The position numbers and the translations under genes were made by a program. A DNA stretch of 64,000 nt from Methylocaldum sp. 14B (GTDB lineage Bacteria; Pseudomonadota; Gammaproteobacteria; Methylococcales; Methylococcaceae), in NCBI RefSeq assembly GCF_002005105.1, contig NZ_MSCV01000018.1, positions 1 to 64,000 of the forward strand. The letters are read 5' to 3'. The notes under the pieces are model-generated. The model was not told the DNA's origin. It did no database searches and worked only from the letters and a program-made list of their open reading frames with translations. Shown in pieces: positions 33,784 to 42,259 of the stretch (positions are counted from its first letter, which is position 1; the number at the start of each line of letters is the position of its first letter).

Positions 33784-34500
33784 ATGGGCTTCATTCAAAT
33801 CAACGAATTGCACAAGACCTACTGGCTCGGCGAGAGCCAGGTGCATGCGCTCCGCGGCGTCTCCCTCGCCGTGAACGAAGGCGAGCGCTTGTTCCTGGGC
33901 GGTCCCTCGGGCAGCGGAAAATCGACGCTGCTCCACATCATCGGCTGTCTCGACCGCTTCGATCAGGGACGTATCGTCGTCGCGGGACGCGATGTCGCCT
34001 CCGCCGACGATCGCGCGCTGGCCGACTTCCGCGCGCGCTACATCGGCTTCGTTTTTCAGAATTTCAATCTGCTGCCGGTGCTGACGGTATTCGAGAACGT
34101 GGAATATCCCTTGCTCCTGAACGGCGAGAAAAGCGCCAAGAAACGCCGCAGCCGGGTCGAAGGCATGCTCGAGGCCGTGGGGCTGCTCGGACACGCCAAA
34201 CACTATCCGAACGAGCTCTCCGGAGGGCAGCGGCAGCGGGTCGCCATCGCCCGCGCGCTGGTCCATCATCCGCGCCTTCTCATCGCGGACGAGCCGACGG
34301 CCAATCTGGATTCCACTACCGGCGAAGCGATCATACAGCTCATGCTGGACCTCTCTCGCGAGCAGGGCTCGACGGTGATCATCTGCACCCATAACCGGGA
34401 ACTTCTGGAAAATGCCGAACGCTGCATCCTGCTGCGGGACGGCAAGATCGAGAACGACGCGACGGCGGGAACTCAGGGGAGGACGGCGGCATGTTTCTGA
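33784..34500 (+). CDS. ABC transporter ATPase, LolD/MacB-like
   Basis: A 238-residue ATPase. Walker A is GPSGSGKST near residue 41, the signature is LSGGQRQRVAIARAL near 146, and Walker B is LLIADEPTANLD near 166. The H-loop histidine is in CTHN. The LolD/MacB group is indicated by the sequence and by the FtsX-type permease gene that overlaps it by 10 bp. It should power extraction of the lipid product, or of a lipoprotein, from the inner membrane. Confidence 0.88.
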   Translation: MGFIQINELHKTYWLGESQVHALRGVSLAVNEGERLFLGGPSGSGKSTLLHIIGCLDRFDQGRIVVAGRDVASADDRALADFRARYIGFVFQNFNLLPVLTVFENVEYPLLLNGEKSAKKRRSRVEGMLEAVGLLGHAKHYPNELSGGQRQRVAIARALVHHPRLLIADEPTANLDSTTGEAIIQLMLDLSREQGSTVIICTHNRELLENAERCILLRDGKIENDATAGTQGRTAACF

Positions 34501-35717
34501 TCAAGGTTGCCTGGCGCAACATTCTCCGCCACAAGCGTCGTTCGCTGTTCGCCCTACTGACGATTCTCTCGGGCGTCACCGGCATCATCCTGTTCGGCGG
34601 TTTCGTTGAGGCCAATTATATCGGCCTTCGGGAATCCGTGATTCGCAGCCAGTACGGGCATCTCCAAATCCACCGCGCGGGCTACGAAGCGAACCATAGG
34701 CAAGACCCCGACCGCTACCGCATGCCGCTGGAGCAGGCCGAACGGGTCAAGGCGCTCCTGGAGAGCAACCCCCACGTACAAATGACTTCGCGCAGGCTCG
34801 AGTTTACCGCGCTCCTGGGTAACGAAAAGAATAGCCAGGCGGCCATCGTGCGCGGCGTCGATCCGGAGACGGAGACGCTGATCAACTCCGCGCTGACGAT
34901 CATAGACGGCACCGATCTGGACGAGGAGGAACCCGAGGGCGTATTGCTCGGGGAAGGTCTGGCTCAGGCGCTCAACGTCAAGGTCGGCGACCAACTCTCG
35001 CTACTCGCGTCCACCGTCAACGGAGTGATGAATGCGGTCGACGTGACGGTCCAGGGCATCTTCCAAAGCTTCGCCAAGGAATACGACGATGCCGCCATGA
35101 TGATGACGCTCCCGCACGCGCAGCAACTCCTCAATACCCAGTCGGTCGACACCGTCGTGGCGCTATTGGACGAGACCATGGCCTTGGACGCGGTGGTGGC
35201 GGACGTGGCCGACCGCAGCCGGGCGCAAGACCTCGGCATCGAATGGATCGAATGGCATAAGCTGGCCACCTTCTACCAGAAGGTGGTCGATCTATACGAC
35301 GGCTTTTTCCTGTTCATCAATCTGGTGATTTATGTGGTCGTGGTGTTCGGCGTGGCCAACACCATGATCGTCACGGTCATGGAGCGCACCGCCGAGATCG
35401 GCACGCTGCGCGCCATGGGCACCCATCGCGGCGGCATCGTCCGGCAGTTCCTGACCGAAGGCCTGATGCTGGCCGTCTTCGGCGCCGTACTGGGCGTCCT
35501 CGCGGGTATCGCCCTGACCTATTCGCTGAATGCCCTCGAGATCATGATGCCGCCGCCTCCCGGATCATCCAAGGGCTATCCGCTCCGCATCGCGTACGTT
35601 CCCTGGATCTGGGCCGGTTCGGTCGGCGCGGTCGCCCTGATCGCCCTGTTCGCCACCCTGGTGCCGGCCATGCAGGCGGCTCGGAAATCCATCGTCGATG
35701 CTCTGAGATACGTTTGA
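34491..35717 (+). CDS. FtsX-type permease, LolC/LolE-like
   Basis: A 408-residue membrane protein with one N-terminal transmembrane segment (about 20-40), a periplasmic domain of about 220 residues, and three C-terminal segments (about 270-295, 325-350 and 370-395). This is the LolC/LolE/MacB permease layout. The ERTAEIGTLRAMGTHRGGI motif after the second segment is the coupling helix typical of FtsX permeases. It would work as a homodimer with the ATPase encoded just upstream. Confidence 0.88.
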   Translation: MFLIKVAWRNILRHKRRSLFALLTILSGVTGIILFGGFVEANYIGLRESVIRSQYGHLQIHRAGYEANHRQDPDRYRMPLEQAERVKALLESNPHVQMTSRRLEFTALLGNEKNSQAAIVRGVDPETETLINSALTIIDGTDLDEEEPEGVLLGEGLAQALNVKVGDQLSLLASTVNGVMNAVDVTVQGIFQSFAKEYDDAAMMMTLPHAQQLLNTQSVDTVVALLDETMALDAVVADVADRSRAQDLGIEWIEWHKLATFYQKVVDLYDGFFLFINLVIYVVVVFGVANTMIVTVMERTAEIGTLRAMGTHRGGIVRQFLTEGLMLAVFGAVLGVLAGIALTYSLNALEIMMPPPPGSSKGYPLRIAYVPWIWAGSVGAVALIALFATLVPAMQAARKSIVDALRYV

Positions 35718-35744
35718 TCACTACCCATTCGTGAGGAAACACCC

Positions 35745-36521
35745 ATGAAATCCGTTTTATTCTTCGTGACCGGCGCTCTGCTGCTGGCCTTGTCCGCTTC
35801 CGTGGCGGCCGAAGACATGCCGACGGGCGAAACTCCGTCGGCGGTCGAATTGCTTCGGAAAGCCGACGAATACCGCAATTTCAAAGGCAAGTCGTTTGCT
35901 TTCGAACTCAAGCTTCGCAGCATCGAGCCCGACGAGGCCGAAAAGACCTTTCTGCTCAAGGCCGAGATCCTGAATGCCCACACCTCGCTGATCATCTACG
36001 CCGATCCGGTCAGCGAGCGGGGCAAGGCGCTCCTGATGGATCAGAGCAACCTCTGGTTCCACTCGCCCTTGAGCAGCAAGCCGATTCGCATCACGCCACA
36101 GCAGCGGCTGCTGGGTGAAGCCTCCAACGGCGACGTCGCCAGTACCGATTTTTCCGGCGACTACGATCCGACCTACCTGAAGCAAGAGACCGTGGACGGC
36201 ATTCCCTGCCATGTCCTCGAACTGAAGGCCAAGCCCGACAGTCTCGCGACCTACGACAAACTGCACCTCTGGATACAGGAGAAGAACTTCATGCCCTACC
36301 AGGCGGAGTTTTTCGCGGCTACCGGAAAGCTGCTCAAAACGGCGCGCTATACGCGCTATGAGAAGCTTCCCGACTTGGGCGGCAAGGAGCAATTGGTCAC
36401 CATCGAGATCCAGAACCCCTTGAGCGCGGGCAAGAAGACCATCATGGAATATTCGCAGTTCAAGGTCACCGAACTCCCGGTTTCCCGGTTCACCGTGTCG
36501 GCGCTCAGCAGGCTGAGATGA
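35745..36521 (+). CDS. LolA-like outer membrane lipoprotein-sorting protein
   Basis: A 258-residue protein with a signal peptide (FFVTGALLLALSASVAA-E). The mature part has the LolA/LolB-type fold features seen in 'outer membrane lipoprotein-sorting' proteins: SFAFELKLRS, KALLMDQSNLWFHSP, then a GIPCHVLELKAK strand pair. It would shuttle a hydrophobic product across the periplasm. It overlaps the outer-membrane protein gene by 4 bp, consistent with a linked function. Aryl polyene clusters also contain LolA-like carriers. Confidence 0.8.
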   Translation: MKSVLFFVTGALLLALSASVAAEDMPTGETPSAVELLRKADEYRNFKGKSFAFELKLRSIEPDEAEKTFLLKAEILNAHTSLIIYADPVSERGKALLMDQSNLWFHSPLSSKPIRITPQQRLLGEASNGDVASTDFSGDYDPTYLKQETVDGIPCHVLELKAKPDSLATYDKLHLWIQEKNFMPYQAEFFAATGKLLKTARYTRYEKLPDLGGKEQLVTIEIQNPLSAGKKTIMEYSQFKVTELPVSRFTVSALSRLR

Positions 36522-37798
36522 AATCGACCCGCCACGGCGCAATCGCTCTCATGCTGACGGCAGCCTCCTTCAGCCCCTCGGCCCCGGCCTTCGACCTGGG
36601 CGGTGTGGGCGTTCGCGGACAGGCCGAGGCCGCGTGGCAGTATGCGCCGCCCCGCGACGACACGCCTTTCAACCCGGACGGGCGGATTCTGGATTTCCCG
36701 GCGCACACGGGCATCCTGGGGCTGCGCCTGTCGCCCATTTACGGCTCTGGCCCCTTCACGCTACGGGGCGATTTCTGGGGACAGGAACGGATACGCAGCA
36801 CGGATGGGGATGCGGACTTCTACACGCAGGCGGCGGCGCTCGACTGGAACGTTTCCGACAACGTGGTGCTCAGCGGGGGCGTCGACATTTTCAAGTGGGG
36901 GCCCGGCTACATCTGGAACCCCAGCAATCCGTTCCAGGACCAGGAGCTGAATTTCGAAGACCGGGTTTTCTCGTACAAGCGGAACGGCGAGGTCTACGCC
37001 AGCCTCGACTGGACCGGGGAGGACGGCTGGGGCGCCAGCGCCTACACGCTCAACCATAAGTCTCGGGAAAAAGTCTACGGACCGGATAACCGCTACGAGT
37101 GGGCCTACGCCCTGCGCCTGCGCAAGCAGTTCACCAGCAGCGACGCGGCGCTCACCTATGCCCGTATCGGAGACATGAATTTCGTGGGCGGATCTTATTC
37201 GGCCGCGATCGGCGACAAGCTCGAACTGCACGGCGAATTCAGCGTGCGCGACCGCCGCCGGACGGCGCTGCCGCGACGCATCGACCTGCCCGGCGGAACC
37301 GAGAGTTTTTATGTATTCGACCGCGACGACCGACGCGAATGGCGCCCGCAATTCCTTCTGGGCGGACAGTACACGACCGAAAGCCTGGTCAACGTTATCG
37401 TGGAATATCTGTACAACGGCGAAGGCTATAGCGAAGGGGAGTTCGACCGGTTGGAAGACGCCGCCGGATCGAGCACGCCGCTGCTCGACTCCCCCCTGGG
37501 GCCTGCGGCCGGCGGATTCCTGGGCACGGCGAACACGCTGCTCGGCCGCATGCAGCGCCACTATCTGTTCGCCCGCATCTCCGACAGCCATTTGATCGGC
37601 GACCTGGACGCCCGCGCCTTCCTCCGTTACGGAATCGAGGATCAGGGCGTATTGGTCGGCGGATTATTGCGTTACCCGATACTCGACCGGGCGGCCATTC
37701 TCATGGGCGGCCAATACTACGGCGGCGCATCCGGATCGGAAACCCAAGATATTCCCTTCGGCTTCGTCGTCTATTCCGGGTTCGCCCTTTACCTTTGA
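36518..37798 (+). CDS. outer-membrane beta-barrel protein
   Basis: A 426-residue protein with a signal peptide (ALMLTAASFSPSAPA-F). It has many alternating amphipathic strands and ends in an aromatic residue pattern (YSGFALYL) like a BAM recognition signal, so it should be an outer-membrane barrel. The number of strands cannot be counted with certainty. It may accept or store the exported product, or act as a channel. It directly follows the LolA-like gene. Confidence 0.7.
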   Translation: MKSTRHGAIALMLTAASFSPSAPAFDLGGVGVRGQAEAAWQYAPPRDDTPFNPDGRILDFPAHTGILGLRLSPIYGSGPFTLRGDFWGQERIRSTDGDADFYTQAAALDWNVSDNVVLSGGVDIFKWGPGYIWNPSNPFQDQELNFEDRVFSYKRNGEVYASLDWTGEDGWGASAYTLNHKSREKVYGPDNRYEWAYALRLRKQFTSSDAALTYARIGDMNFVGGSYSAAIGDKLELHGEFSVRDRRRTALPRRIDLPGGTESFYVFDRDDRREWRPQFLLGGQYTTESLVNVIVEYLYNGEGYSEGEFDRLEDAAGSSTPLLDSPLGPAAGGFLGTANTLLGRMQRHYLFARISDSHLIGDLDARAFLRYGIEDQGVLVGGLLRYPILDRAAILMGGQYYGGASGSETQDIPFGFVVYSGFALYL

Positions 37799-37826
37799 TT
37801 TCGATAACTACCTGAAGGTGTTCACG

Positions 37827-38504
37827 ATGAAAAAAAAGACAGTGCTTGCCGTGGCGGCGGCCGCCTTCATCGGCGGCTGCGGAAAGGAATTTCCGGAGAC
37901 GCCGTGGTCCTCGGCGGACATCGAGCTGCGCCAGGCGATCGAGCATCAGATCGACTACGACAGTCGACTGGAACTGGCGCGCCTGGACTTCATGCACAAT
38001 CGGATCGACGAGGCCGACGCGCTGCTCCGAGAACTCGTCAAGGAGAATCCGGACGATATGACGGCGAAAGCCTGGTTCGCAGCGAACGAGTGCAAGATCG
38101 CCGGCCGAACCGCGCCATGGCTGCTCGGCATGGAAAAGCTGTACCTGGTCTGGGATTGTCTGAAGGACCTCGACGAAGCCGCCCAAAAGGCGCCTGACGA
38201 CTTCACGGTGCTGCTCGTGCAGATGAATACGGACGCCGAGGTCGACATGTACGGTTCCATGCAACGTGCCCTCGATACCCGGGCACGCCTGGAAAAACAG
38301 ATCGAGACGAGACCGGATGCCTACCCGCCGTCGGCCCGATCCGCCTTTTTCGAGACGGCGGCCCGCATCGAAGCCCTGCGGAACAACCCGCAAGCCGCGA
38401 CGGACTACTGGCAGCGGATCATCGCGCTGAACGCCGACCCCGACGGCGTCGAGCGGGCGAAACGGGAAATCGCAGCATTAGCCCAGACGCCGCCGAACCA
38501 TTAG
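37827..38504 (+). CDS. TPR-like lipoprotein, last gene of operon
   Basis: A 225-residue protein with a lipobox (AFIGGC) at residue 19 and helix-pair repeats (ELARLDFMHNRIDEADALLRE, split at the gap, and DGVERAKREIAAL). The ATG at 37827 has a GAAGG SD; the GTG at 37818 is too close to it. The stop TAG is formed by the TA insertion site plus the first G of the following family-B element. It ends a run of 19 genes with gaps of less than 70 bp. Confidence 0.7.
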   Translation: MKKKTVLAVAAAAFIGGCGKEFPETPWSSADIELRQAIEHQIDYDSRLELARLDFMHNRIDEADALLRELVKENPDDMTAKAWFAANECKIAGRTAPWLLGMEKLYLVWDCLKDLDEAAQKAPDDFTVLLVQMNTDAEVDMYGSMQRALDTRARLEKQIETRPDAYPPSARSAFFETAARIEALRNNPQAATDYWQRIIALNADPDGVERAKREIAALAQTPPNH

Positions 38505-38889
38505 AGCATTTTCATACCGACTGTACGGGCACTCGCGAGTAGGTCGGGAATCCTTCCCAATCGCAAACGGGCCTTTAATCGGCCCCTTCCAATCGCAAAC
38601 GGCGTCTTCGGGAAGGGGCTGGCCGGCGCTCCCGGCCAGGCCGTTTTCGATTGGAAGGGTCATCCCAGCGCTCCTGGGATGACCGTTTGCGATTGGAGCG
38701 CCGAAGCCGCCCTTCCCGACGCCACGTCCCGGCCGAGCGTCTTCGTCGGAAGGGTCGCGACTAAAGCGACCGTTTGCGATTGGGAAAGGATTGCCGACCT
38801 ACGAATGCTTGAATCCATTCACCCGAGCCGAAGGCGCCAACGACTTCCGCCAAGCCTGGTTTGCCGTACGAGCGAGATGAAAACGCTCT
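38504..38889. repeat. family-B modular MITE-like element, copy 4 (longest)
   Basis: A 386-bp copy with ends GAGCATTTTC and GAAAACGCTC. It has five modules related to CGCAAACGG or its inverse CCGTTTGCG. Between them are palindromic spacers such as TCATCCCAGCGCTCCTGGGA. It begins at the TAG stop of the preceding gene and joins family-A copy 3 through TA at 38890-38891. Confidence 0.8.
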
Positions 38890-38891
38890 AA

Positions 38892-38989
38892 GTACATTCC
38901 GCAAATATTTGCGGAGTCTCGACAGATTGGCTTGATTGGCGGGGTTGTCCGGCAGGTTGCCTATGCCGCAAGACTTCCCTGAATGTACT
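38892..38989. repeat. family-A MITE-like element, copy 3
   Basis: A 98-bp copy with ends AGTACATTC and GAATGTACT, flanked by TA on both sides. It has the CCGCAAATATTTGCGG palindrome intact. Confidence 0.85.
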
Positions 38990-38991
38990 TA

Positions 38992-39473
38992 GCATGAGGG
39001 GATATAAAACAACAATCTATCCTTTCTACCTTTCCGTCCAGCCGGCTTCACTTGAGGGGGTTTGGCGTGTAAGCCTAGTCCTACAAGGTTTTCCGTATTT
39101 CACCGACTTGACCGTCATGCTCTTTGGGCGTTTCCTAGCGCGGTATCGCACCGGAAAATTTCGCTTTCATTGCGGCGTTCCCAGCTTGTTCGAGCTGCAA
39201 TTCCGGACCAGCCGTTCAGCTCGTTTTTTCTAGCTCCGTCGAGTTGACCTACGCCCAAGTGACCCGACAAGTGCCGGCGGTTTGACGTATCGGCCCGAGA
39301 CCGGCTGTCGAGTGTGGCCGGCAGACCGGTGAAGGGCCAAATCGGTGCGATGCTCGATAGAGGTAAGCGGTATTGGAGAGGGACAAATCGGCCGACGCTT
39401 GAGCGTCTGTCACATTTTGGATTCGGCTGACGTACAACGTAGTCGGATGATCTCAAACAGGAGGAGAGATTAC
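38992..39473. other. promoter region of the cytochrome peroxidase gene
   Basis: A 482-bp region, AT-richer at its left end (GATATAAAACAACAATCTATCC). It holds only short spurious frames. The SD of the peroxidase gene (GGAGGAGAG) is at 39460-39468. Other signals cannot be assigned. Confidence 0.4.
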
Positions 39474-40694
39474 ATGAGCAAGAAGACGGTCACCATTTAC
39501 GCGCTAAGCCTGTGCCTGATGGCAGAGCCCGTTGTGACGCAGGCGTTGACGCCATCCGAGGAGTTGGGAAAGTCCATATTCTTCGACGAAAATCTATCCG
39601 TCAACGGCAACCAGGCCTGCGCTGCCTGCCACGCGCCCGAGGCGGGCTGGACCGGCCCCGACTCCGCGCTCAACGCAGCCGGGACGGTGTATGAGGGTTC
39701 CATAAGCGGCCGATTCGGCAACCGCAAACCGCCCAGTTCGGCCTATGCGTCCCCCAGCCCGGTCTTGCATTATGTAATCGAAAAGAAGGACGCATTATTC
39801 ATCGGCGGCAACTTCTGGGACGGCCGCGCCACTGGCGAAAAACTGGGCAACCCGGCCGCGGACCAGGCACAAGGCCCTTTCCTCAATCCCTTGGAGCAAG
39901 CCCTGGCCGCGCCGGCCGATGTCGTTTCGAGAGTTTGCGGCAGCTCCTACGCGAGCCTTTTCAAGCAAGTCTGGGGATCGGATGCCTGCGATCCGGACAA
40001 CGTGGACGCCGCTTTCGACCGCATCGCGCGCTCCGTCGCCGACTTCGAGGCCTCGCCCGAGTCGAACGCCTTTACCTCGAAATACGACTATTATCTAAAA
40101 GGCGTGGTCAAATTGACCAAGCAAGAGAAGAAAGGGCTTAACCTATTTAAAGGCAAAGGAAAATGCGTGAACTGCCATGTCGTGGATCCGGGTCCCAACG
40201 GCCAGCCGCCGCTGTTCACCGACTTCACTTATGACAACATCGGCGTGCCCCGCAATCCCGACAACCCCTTCTATACCCAGTCCGAGTTCAACGCCGCGGG
40301 TTTTGGCTGGATCGACCTCGGTCTCGGCGAATTCCTGGCGAACCGCTCGGATTATCAGCAATTTGCACCGGCCAACCTGGGCAAACAAAAGGTGCCCACG
40401 CTGCGCAACGTCGACAAGCGGCCGTATGAGGGTTTCGTCAAGGCTTTTGCACATAATGGGTATTTCAAGAGCTTGAAAGGGATCGTTCATTTCTACAACA
40501 CTCGGGATGCCAAACCGACTTGTCTCAATCCGTTCACGACGGAAGCGGATGCGCTGGCTCAAGACTGCTGGCCGGCACCGGAAGTTCCCGTGAATGTAAA
40601 CACCGACGAATTGGGCAATCTTCATCTGACCGACGATCAGGAGGATGCGATCGTCGCTTTTCTGAAGACACTGTCGGATGGATACCACCCCTAA
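39474..40694 (+). CDS. di-haem cytochrome c peroxidase, CcpA/MauG family
   Basis: A 406-residue periplasmic protein with a signal peptide (IYALSLCLMAEPVVTQA-L). It has two c-haem sites: CAACH near residue 44 and CVNCH near residue 235. The surrounding sequence (GKSIFFDENLS, FWDGRA, FTDFTYDNIGVPRN, VPTLRNV) is that of the bacterial CcpA/MauG family. It would reduce hydrogen peroxide or oxidise a protein substrate. The frame is open upstream to 39345, but the ATG at 39474 has a strong SD and starts the signal peptide. Methanotrophs such as Methylococcus capsulatus have surface members of this family. Confidence 0.88.
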   Translation: MSKKTVTIYALSLCLMAEPVVTQALTPSEELGKSIFFDENLSVNGNQACAACHAPEAGWTGPDSALNAAGTVYEGSISGRFGNRKPPSSAYASPSPVLHYVIEKKDALFIGGNFWDGRATGEKLGNPAADQAQGPFLNPLEQALAAPADVVSRVCGSSYASLFKQVWGSDACDPDNVDAAFDRIARSVADFEASPESNAFTSKYDYYLKGVVKLTKQEKKGLNLFKGKGKCVNCHVVDPGPNGQPPLFTDFTYDNIGVPRNPDNPFYTQSEFNAAGFGWIDLGLGEFLANRSDYQQFAPANLGKQKVPTLRNVDKRPYEGFVKAFAHNGYFKSLKGIVHFYNTRDAKPTCLNPFTTEADALAQDCWPAPEVPVNVNTDELGNLHLTDDQEDAIVAFLKTLSDGYHP

Positions 40695-40765
40695 CTTGGT
40701 CGTCCACCGGGCCGCTGACGCGGCTCGGTGACCGCCTCGCGAGTCATCAAAAAAGAAGAAGAAAT

Positions 40766-41059
40766 ATGAAAAATCTTATCTTGATCACGATCGGAATCGT
40801 TGGAAGTCTCGCTCTCCTGAGCTCATTCGCCATAGTCCACAGTGCGGGTACCGGAAACACTATCGAAGGATGTATCGGCTTTCTGCCGGCCGGGAAGTCC
40901 TATTCCTTCAACATCGCGGGAAGCGTAGACACAACCGGCGCCAGCCCGAAGATGGCTGGGTCGTTTACGCTTTCCGATCCCACTCTCCCGGCCGAACGCG
41001 CCGAACTGCCCGAAGAGGCGAAAGGTTTTGCATCGTGCGTCGCCGCCTTGATTCGGTGA
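40766..41059 (+). CDS. small exported protein, unknown
   Basis: A 97-residue protein with an N-terminal hydrophobic segment (LILITIGIVGSLALLSSFAIV) that could be a signal peptide or anchor. The mature part contains two cysteines (EGCIGF, ASCVAAL). The SD (AAGAAG) is just upstream of the ATG at 40766. It follows the peroxidase gene by 71 bp and may be co-transcribed. No family is recognised. Confidence 0.5.
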   Translation: MKNLILITIGIVGSLALLSSFAIVHSAGTGNTIEGCIGFLPAGKSYSFNIAGSVDTTGASPKMAGSFTLSDPTLPAERAELPEEAKGFASCVAALIR

Positions 41060-41143
41060 GAATCGACACGCGCGAGTTGCTCAGCGATCGTCATTAGGCT
41101 TACCTTAGGAAAATACGTCGTTGGCGCTGAACCCGACTTCGCC

Positions 41144-41290
41144 TATTAACCCGGCCTATAAATATAGGCCGGGTTAATCCGGGGCAGGGATGCCCCGGCG
41201 CGGCGACAAGCCGCGTGAGCCCAGGCCGGGCGTGTACCGGGCCTGGGCGGCGGCCCGAAATACCAGGAGGGTATTTACGGGCCTGAATAA
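41144..41290 (+). repeat. family-C multi-hairpin element, copy 2
   Basis: The sequence is nearly identical to copies 1 and 3. It begins with the TTAACCCGGCCTATA palindrome and ends with the AAATACC-AGGAG-GGTATTT hairpin and GGGCCTGAATAATA. It lies 55 bp upstream of the sulfotransferase gene. Confidence 0.8.
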
Positions 41291-41344
41291 TAGATCGGAA
41301 AGTCGCTTCTCGAAGAACCAAAATCACCCCGGAGACATGAACGC

Positions 41345-42247
41345 ATGGCGCAGACGGTTGAATGGCCGAAAAAAGCTCGCGAGATCCACAATCATCATTT
41401 CGATTCCACGATCTGGAACGACTTTGCATTTCGGGATGACGACATCGTCGTCGCGACTTACGGGAAATCCGGTACGACCTGGATGCAGCAGATCGTTGGC
41501 CAACTGCTCTTCGGCGGCGATCCGGGTATCGAGGTCGCGACCATGTCGCCGTGGCTCGATCTGCGCGTACCGCCTAAAGCGGAAAAGCTGCCGGTCGTGG
41601 AGGCACAGACCCATAGGCGTTTCCTCAAGACACACTTGCCGGTAGACGCCCTCGTATTCTCGCCTCGCGCCAAGTACATCTACATCGGACGCGACGGGCG
41701 GGACGTGGTCTGGAGTCTGTACAACCACCACGCGAATGCCAATCGGGCCTGGTACGAAGCCTTGAACGACACGCCCGGACGCGTGGGTCCTCCGATCGAG
41801 CCGCCGACCAGCGATGTCCGGCAATATTGGCGCGACTGGATGGATCGGGACGGCTATCCTTTCTGGCCGTTCTGGGAAAACGTCCGCAGCTGGTGGAGCA
41901 TCAGGAATATGCCCAACGTCATGCTGGTCCATTTCGCCGATTTGAAACGGGATCTGCCGGGCCAGATACGCCGCATCGCTGCCTTCCTCGACATCTCCGT
42001 AGACGAATCGAACTGGGGAGCCATCGTCGAGCATTGCTCCTTCGACTGGATGAAGCAGAATGCGCCGAAAAGCGCTCCGCTGGGAGGCGTCTTCTGGGAC
42101 GGAGGCGCTCGGGTTTTCATCAACAAGGGAACGAACGGCCGCTGGACGGATACTCTCACGGCGGACGATGTGAACGACTATGAGTCGCGCGCCGTCGCGG
42201 AATTGGGCGCCGACTGCGCCCGTTGGCTCGCATCGGGAGAGACCTGA
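41345..42247 (+). CDS. sulfotransferase family protein
   Basis: A 300-residue cytosolic-type sulfotransferase, predicted to move sulfate from PAPS to a hydroxyl or amine. The 5'-phosphosulfate loop is TYGKSGTTW (K41 to W46). The 3'-phosphate motif is YIGRDGRDVVWSLYNHH near residue 117, and the C-terminal loop FINKGTNGRWTDTLT near 260 matches the family's RKGxxGDWKxxFT pattern. There is no signal peptide. The acceptor is unknown. A family-C element precedes it, and its RBS is weak (CGGAGACATGAACGC region). Confidence 0.85.
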   Translation: MAQTVEWPKKAREIHNHHFDSTIWNDFAFRDDDIVVATYGKSGTTWMQQIVGQLLFGGDPGIEVATMSPWLDLRVPPKAEKLPVVEAQTHRRFLKTHLPVDALVFSPRAKYIYIGRDGRDVVWSLYNHHANANRAWYEALNDTPGRVGPPIEPPTSDVRQYWRDWMDRDGYPFWPFWENVRSWWSIRNMPNVMLVHFADLKRDLPGQIRRIAAFLDISVDESNWGAIVEHCSFDWMKQNAPKSAPLGGVFWDGGARVFINKGTNGRWTDTLTADDVNDYESRAVAELGADCARWLASGET

Positions 42248-42259
42248 CCTTTCCCTCTC

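Noticed and set aside
38504-38889. CRISPR-like array, because short repeats alternate with different spacers
   Set aside because: The repeats occur in both orientations, the spacers are palindromic and some are reused in other copies, unit lengths vary, and there are no cas genes. The whole lies between inverted ends, so it is a modular MITE-like element.
38994-39233. A 79-codon frame after family-A copy 3
   Set aside because: There is no plausible RBS or family feature, and it lies in a region that looks like a promoter and leader.
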